Assembly (NCBI RefSeq): GCF_007989805.1
Contig: NZ_BJUB01000006.1
Span: forward strand, 124,001 to 188,000
DNA length: 64,000 bases
Origin: Cellulomonas xylanilytica
Lineage (GTDB): Bacteria; Actinomycetota; Actinomycetes; Actinomycetales; Cellulomonadaceae
Direction of reading: 5' to 3'
Part shown: positions 61,154 to 64,000 of the stretch, piece by piece
How positions within the stretch are numbered: position 1 is the stretch's first letter
How the letters are laid out: each line of letters starts with the position of its first letter
Made by a program: the position numbers and the translations under genes
Notes under the pieces: model-generated
The model's input: the letters and a program-made list of their open reading frames with translations, nothing else
Database searches by the model: none
Told to the model about the DNA's origin: nothing

Positions 61154-62341
61154 GTGGCCCGCATCGTCATCGTCGGAACCGGCATCGTCGGCCTCGCCGT
61201 CGCCGCACGTCTGGCGGAGCGGGGCGACGACGTCGTGGTCCTCGACAAGGAGCACCGGCTCGCCGCGCACCAGACGGGCCGCAACTCCGGCGTCATCCAC
61301 TCCGGTCTCTACTACGCGCCCGGGAGCCTCAAGGCCCGGATGAGCCGTGCGGGCGCCCGGTCGATGGCGGCGTTCGCGGCCGAGCACGGCGTCGCCACGG
61401 AGCGCACCGGCAAGCTCGTCGTCGCCACCGACGACGCCCAGGTGCCCGGTCTGCACAAGCTGGCCGACCGCGCGAAGGCGAACGACATCGAGGCCACCCT
61501 GCTCTCCGGAGCGGCGGCGCGCGAGCACGAGCCGCACGTCCGGGCGGTCGCCGCGCTGCACGTGCCCAGCACGGGCATCGTCGACTACCGCGGGGTGTGC
61601 GACGCGCTCGCGCGCACCGTCGTCGAGCACGGCGGCGAGATCCGGCTCGGGACCGTCGTCGCCGCCGCGCGGACGCAGGGTGACCGCGTCGTGGTGGAGA
61701 CCTCCGACGGTGACGTCACGGGCGACGCGTTCGTGAACTGCGCCGGCCTCTTCAGCGACCGGCTGGCCGCGGCGTCGGGCCTCACGCCCGACGCCCGCAT
61801 CGTGCCGTTCCGCGGCGAGTACTTCGAGCTCGTCCCGGAGCGGGCCGACCTGGTGCGCGGGCTCATCTACCCGGTGCCCGACCCGCGGTTCCCCTTCCTC
61901 GGGGTGCACCTGACCAAGATGGTCAACGGGTCGGTGCACGCCGGGCCGAACGCGGTGCTGGCCCTGGCGCGCGAGGGCTACCGGTGGTCCGACGTGAACG
62001 CCCGGGACGTCGTCGACGCCCTGAGCTGGCCCGGCCTGTGGCGCCTCGGCGCCCGGAACCTGCGGCCGGGCGCCCAGGAGGTGCTCCGGTCGCTGTCGCG
62101 GGCGCGGTTCGCCGCGAGCCTCGCCGAGCTGGTGCCGGAGATCACCGCGGCGGACCTCGTGCCGTCCGCGGCGGGGGTCCGTGCCCAGGCGATGCGCCGC
62201 GACGGGACGCTCGTCGACGACTTCCTCGTGCAGCGCGCGCCCCGGCAGGTGCACGTGCTCAACGCCCCGTCCCCCGCGGCGACCGCGGCGCTCGAGATCG
62301 CCGCGCACCTCGTGACCGAGGTCGACGCGGTCCGCGCCTGA
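61154..62341 (+). CDS. lhgO: L-2-hydroxyglutarate oxidase
   Basis: 395 residues. I choose the GTG at 61154 because GGAG sits 5 nt before it; a GTG at 61148 is two codons earlier. FAD-binding IVGTGIVGLAVA, the GRNSGVIHSGLYY motif, VNCAGLFSDRLA, and PFRGEYFELVP are the LhgO/YgaF signature. Oxidises L-2-hydroxyglutarate to 2-oxoglutarate, passing electrons to the membrane chain. Its place at the end of a glycan locus suggests a link with the 2-hydroxyglutarate made by sugar dehydrogenases of the WbpB type. Confidence 0.93.
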   Translation: MARIVIVGTGIVGLAVAARLAERGDDVVVLDKEHRLAAHQTGRNSGVIHSGLYYAPGSLKARMSRAGARSMAAFAAEHGVATERTGKLVVATDDAQVPGLHKLADRAKANDIEATLLSGAAAREHEPHVRAVAALHVPSTGIVDYRGVCDALARTVVEHGGEIRLGTVVAAARTQGDRVVVETSDGDVTGDAFVNCAGLFSDRLAAASGLTPDARIVPFRGEYFELVPERADLVRGLIYPVPDPRFPFLGVHLTKMVNGSVHAGPNAVLALAREGYRWSDVNARDVVDALSWPGLWRLGARNLRPGAQEVLRSLSRARFAASLAELVPEITAADLVPSAAGVRAQAMRRDGTLVDDFLVQRAPRQVHVLNAPSPAATAALEIAAHLVTEVDAVRA

Positions 62342-62490
62342 CGCTCCGACGCCCGCGCGCCCGGAGCAGACCGGGGCGAACCGGACGGCCTGCGGCGACG
62401 TCGCAGACCCGTGCCGCGTCGTGCGTGATCGACCCGACCTGACGCGCTACCGTGGCGGCCGGACACCCACCCCCAACCGTGAGGTTCGTC
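62342..62490 (+). terminator. Intergenic region with weak hairpins after lhgO
   Basis: 149 bp. GCTCCG/CGGAGC (62343-62348 with 62362-62367) and CTGCGGCGACGTCGCAG (62390-62406) can fold. GAGG precedes the ATG at 62491. No stronger signal. Confidence 0.35.
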
Positions 62491-63045
62491 ATGGATCGCG
62501 CCCACCGTCGGGCCGTACGGCTCGTCGTCCCGCTGCTCGTGCTGGGTGGGCTCGCGGCGTGCACGCCGGGCTCCCCCACGTCGTCCACGCCGACCCCGAG
62601 CGCCTCGACGGCACGCCCGAGCGCCGGCGCGACCACGTCCGGACCGACGTCGACCCCGACGACGGGCCCGACGGACGGCGCCCCGCCGGCCTCCCCCGAG
62701 CCCACGGACGCCGCACCGGCACCCGCCCCGGCGCCCGACGACCTGACGGAGGTCACCGTCACGATCTCGTACGCGGGCTGGGTGGCGGACGCCGGACGCG
62801 TCGAGGTCGGCGCGTACGTCGACGGCGTCATCGAGGGCACCGGCACCTGCACGCTCACGCTGAAGCGCTCGGGCCGGTCGGTCAGCGAGACCGTGCCCGC
62901 GACGGCCGACGCGTCGAGCACGAGCTGCGGCGCCGTGGCCGTCGACGGCGCGCAGCTCAGCAGCGGCACCTGGTCCGCTGTCGTCGACTACGACTCACCG
63001 ACCTCGGTGGGCTCGTCCGCTCCCACAGAGGTGGTCGTCCCGTGA
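62491..63045 (+). CDS. Putative lipoprotein of unknown function
   Basis: 184 residues. Signal with lipobox LAAC (cysteine about 24), then a Thr/Ser/Pro-rich stalk of about 60 residues and a C-terminal beta-rich domain (about 85-184) with two cysteines (TCTLTL, TSCGAV) that may pair. The domain VTISYAGWVADAGRVEVGAYVDG recalls the YAGW/AYVDG style of secreted repeats in the next gene. The stop overlaps the next start by 4 bp, so the two secreted proteins are made together. Confidence 0.8.
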   Translation: MDRAHRRAVRLVVPLLVLGGLAACTPGSPTSSTPTPSASTARPSAGATTSGPTSTPTTGPTDGAPPASPEPTDAAPAPAPAPDDLTEVTVTISYAGWVADAGRVEVGAYVDGVIEGTGTCTLTLKRSGRSVSETVPATADASSTSCGAVAVDGAQLSSGTWSAVVDYDSPTSVGSSAPTEVVVP

Positions 63046-64000
63046 CGTCGTCATCCACGCCCTGGCGGCGCCTGGTCTCGTTCGTGGTCGCCGCGGCGGT
63101 GGGCCTGCTCGGCCTGACCGCCGTCACGGTCGGCGCCGCCGCCCCGGCGGCCGCTGCCGACCTGTCGACCTTCGACCCTGGCTACCTGGTGTCGGAGCAG
63201 AACTTCTGGGACTCCACGGTGATGTCGGCAGCGGACATCCAGGCGTTCCTCAACGCCCGCGGATCGACGTGCCTGCCCAACCCGACCGACGGCGCACCCT
63301 GCCTCAAGGACGTCCGGCAGGACACCACGAGCCGCACTCCCGACGACCGCTGCGCCGGTGGTTACGCGGGCGCAGCGTCGGAGAGCGCGGCCACGATCAT
63401 CGCGAAGGTCGCCCAGGCCTGCGGCGTGAGCCCGCGCGTGATCCTCGTGACGCTCCAGAAGGAGCAGGGGCTGGTCACGACCAAGAAGCCGACCCAGGAC
63501 ATGTACCGCAAGGCGATGGGGTACGGCTGCCCGGACACGGCGCCCTGCGACGCTCAGTACTTCTGGTTCCAGAACCAGGTATACCGCGCCGCGTGGCAGT
63601 TCCGGAGCTATGCGCTCACGCCCACGCGCTGGACCCACCGCGCGGGGATGGTCAACAACATCCGCTTCCACCCCAACGCGGCCTGCGGCACGTCCCCGGT
63701 CACCATCCGCAACCAGGCCACGGCCGGGCTGTACAACTACACGCCGTACCAGCCCAACGCCGCGGCGCTGGCCGCCGGGTACGGCACGGGTGACTCGTGC
63801 TCGTCGTACGGCAACCGCAACTTCGTGTCCTACTGGACCGACTGGTTCGGCTCCCCCACCGGCGTCCCGCCGGTCGGCAGCGTGGACGCGATCGGTCTCA
63901 CGAACGCCGGGATCACGGTGGCGGGCTGGGCCCTGGACCCCGACACCAGCGCCTCCATCGCGGTGCACGTCTACATCGACGGCGTCGGGACCGCCATCAC
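63042..64000 (+). CDS. Secreted cell-wall protein, hemagglutinin/lysozyme-like (3' end outside window)
   Basis: 319 residues visible, GTG start. Signal peptide (about 1-38, ending AAAAD), then a conserved domain of about 230 residues found in secreted actinobacterial proteins, with LVSEQNFWDSTVMSAADIQ, AACGVSP-like QACGVSPRVI, LVTLQKEQGLV (a glutamate placed as in lysozyme-like folds) and several cysteine pairs. From residue 278 it carries the repeat VAGWALDPDTSAS..HVYIDGVG also present twice in the amidase at 18983. The gene runs off the right edge. Enzyme activity is only a guess. Confidence 0.78.
   Translation, partial: MTSSSTPWRRLVSFVVAAAVGLLGLTAVTVGAAAPAAAADLSTFDPGYLVSEQNFWDSTVMSAADIQAFLNARGSTCLPNPTDGAPCLKDVRQDTTSRTPDDRCAGGYAGAASESAATIIAKVAQACGVSPRVILVTLQKEQGLVTTKKPTQDMYRKAMGYGCPDTAPCDAQYFWFQNQVYRAAWQFRSYALTPTRWTHRAGMVNNIRFHPNAACGTSPVTIRNQATAGLYNYTPYQPNAAALAAGYGTGDSCSSYGNRNFVSYWTDWFGSPTGVPPVGSVDAIGLTNAGITVAGWALDPDTSASIAVHVYIDGVGTAI
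63873..64000 (+). repeat. Partial copy of the amidase surface repeat
   Basis: Encodes VGSVDAIGLTNAGITVAGW then LDPDTSAS and HVYIDGVG. It matches copy 2 in the amidase (20549-20860) over most positions, including shared DNA words such as CACGTCTACATCGACGG. Cut by the window edge. Confidence 0.8.

Noticed and set aside
1..64000. tRNA, rRNA, CRISPR arrays, insertion sequences or prophage genes
   Set aside because: None seen: no regular short repeat arrays, no transposase or integrase, no tRNA-like cloverleaf in the short intergenic gaps.

Overview
The window is uniformly GC-rich, densely coded DNA from an actinobacterium. Gene content and layout fit the Micrococcales, and Cellulomonas or a close relative is my best guess. 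The supporting evidence is a WhiB regulator, DUF3499 and TIGR03089 proteins, many GTG starts, 4-bp ATGA/GTGA gene overlaps, and many starts lying 5-9 nt after a TANNNT-like -10 box (leaderless transcripts). I saw no tRNA, rRNA, CRISPR, insertion sequence or prophage. No stretch longer than 300 bases lacks a gene.

Region 1 (1-6821) is the actinobacterial DUF4129-DUF4350-MoxR-DUF58-SpoIIM-RDD membrane/chaperone cassette. It is interrupted by an AlkZ-like winged-helix DNA glycosylase gene. Region 2 (6828-18851) is a conserved housekeeping and cell-envelope block: ahcY, a Trm112-like protein, phosphomannomutase, a zinc ribbon, DUF3499, a zincin-like protein, a WbbL-type rhamnosyltransferase, DUF5719, a very large membrane GT2 and WhiB2, then TIGR03089. 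Its gene order parallels the M. tuberculosis Rv3257c-Rv3268 neighbourhood. A secreted peptidoglycan amidase with surface repeats and FG-GAP-like repeats follows (18983-21955).

Region 3 (22071-62341) is a roughly 40-kb surface-glycan locus. It encodes dTDP-rhamnose synthesis (rmlA, and the divergent pair rmlD/rmlC; rmlB is not in the window), about ten glycosyltransferases, several large GT-C or YfhO-like membrane proteins, a Wzx-like flippase, two YbhN-type flippase-like proteins and two OafA-type acyltransferases. It also holds a 1540-residue methyltransferase/GT4/RgpF fusion and two amino-sugar modules. One amino-sugar module (52806-55733) joins an LpxA-like acyltransferase with a DegT aminotransferase and a Gfo/Idh/MocA dehydrogenase, the same set as GnnA/GnnB/LpxA although no lipid A is expected here. 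The other (55802-59554) joins an aminotransferase, an SDR, a hexapeptide acetyltransferase and a GT4. The locus ends with an L-2-hydroxyglutarate oxidase, which could recycle the by-product of the sugar dehydrogenase. An HPr-kinase-like P-loop protein of unknown role sits inside the locus.

Region 4 (62491-64000) has a small lipoprotein and the start of a secreted protein. That protein carries the same surface repeat as the amidase and runs off the right edge.

Together the genes suggest synthesis, export, decoration and anchoring of a rhamnose- and amino-sugar-containing wall polysaccharide, with secreted wall-binding proteins at its borders. The exact glycan cannot be read from sequence.
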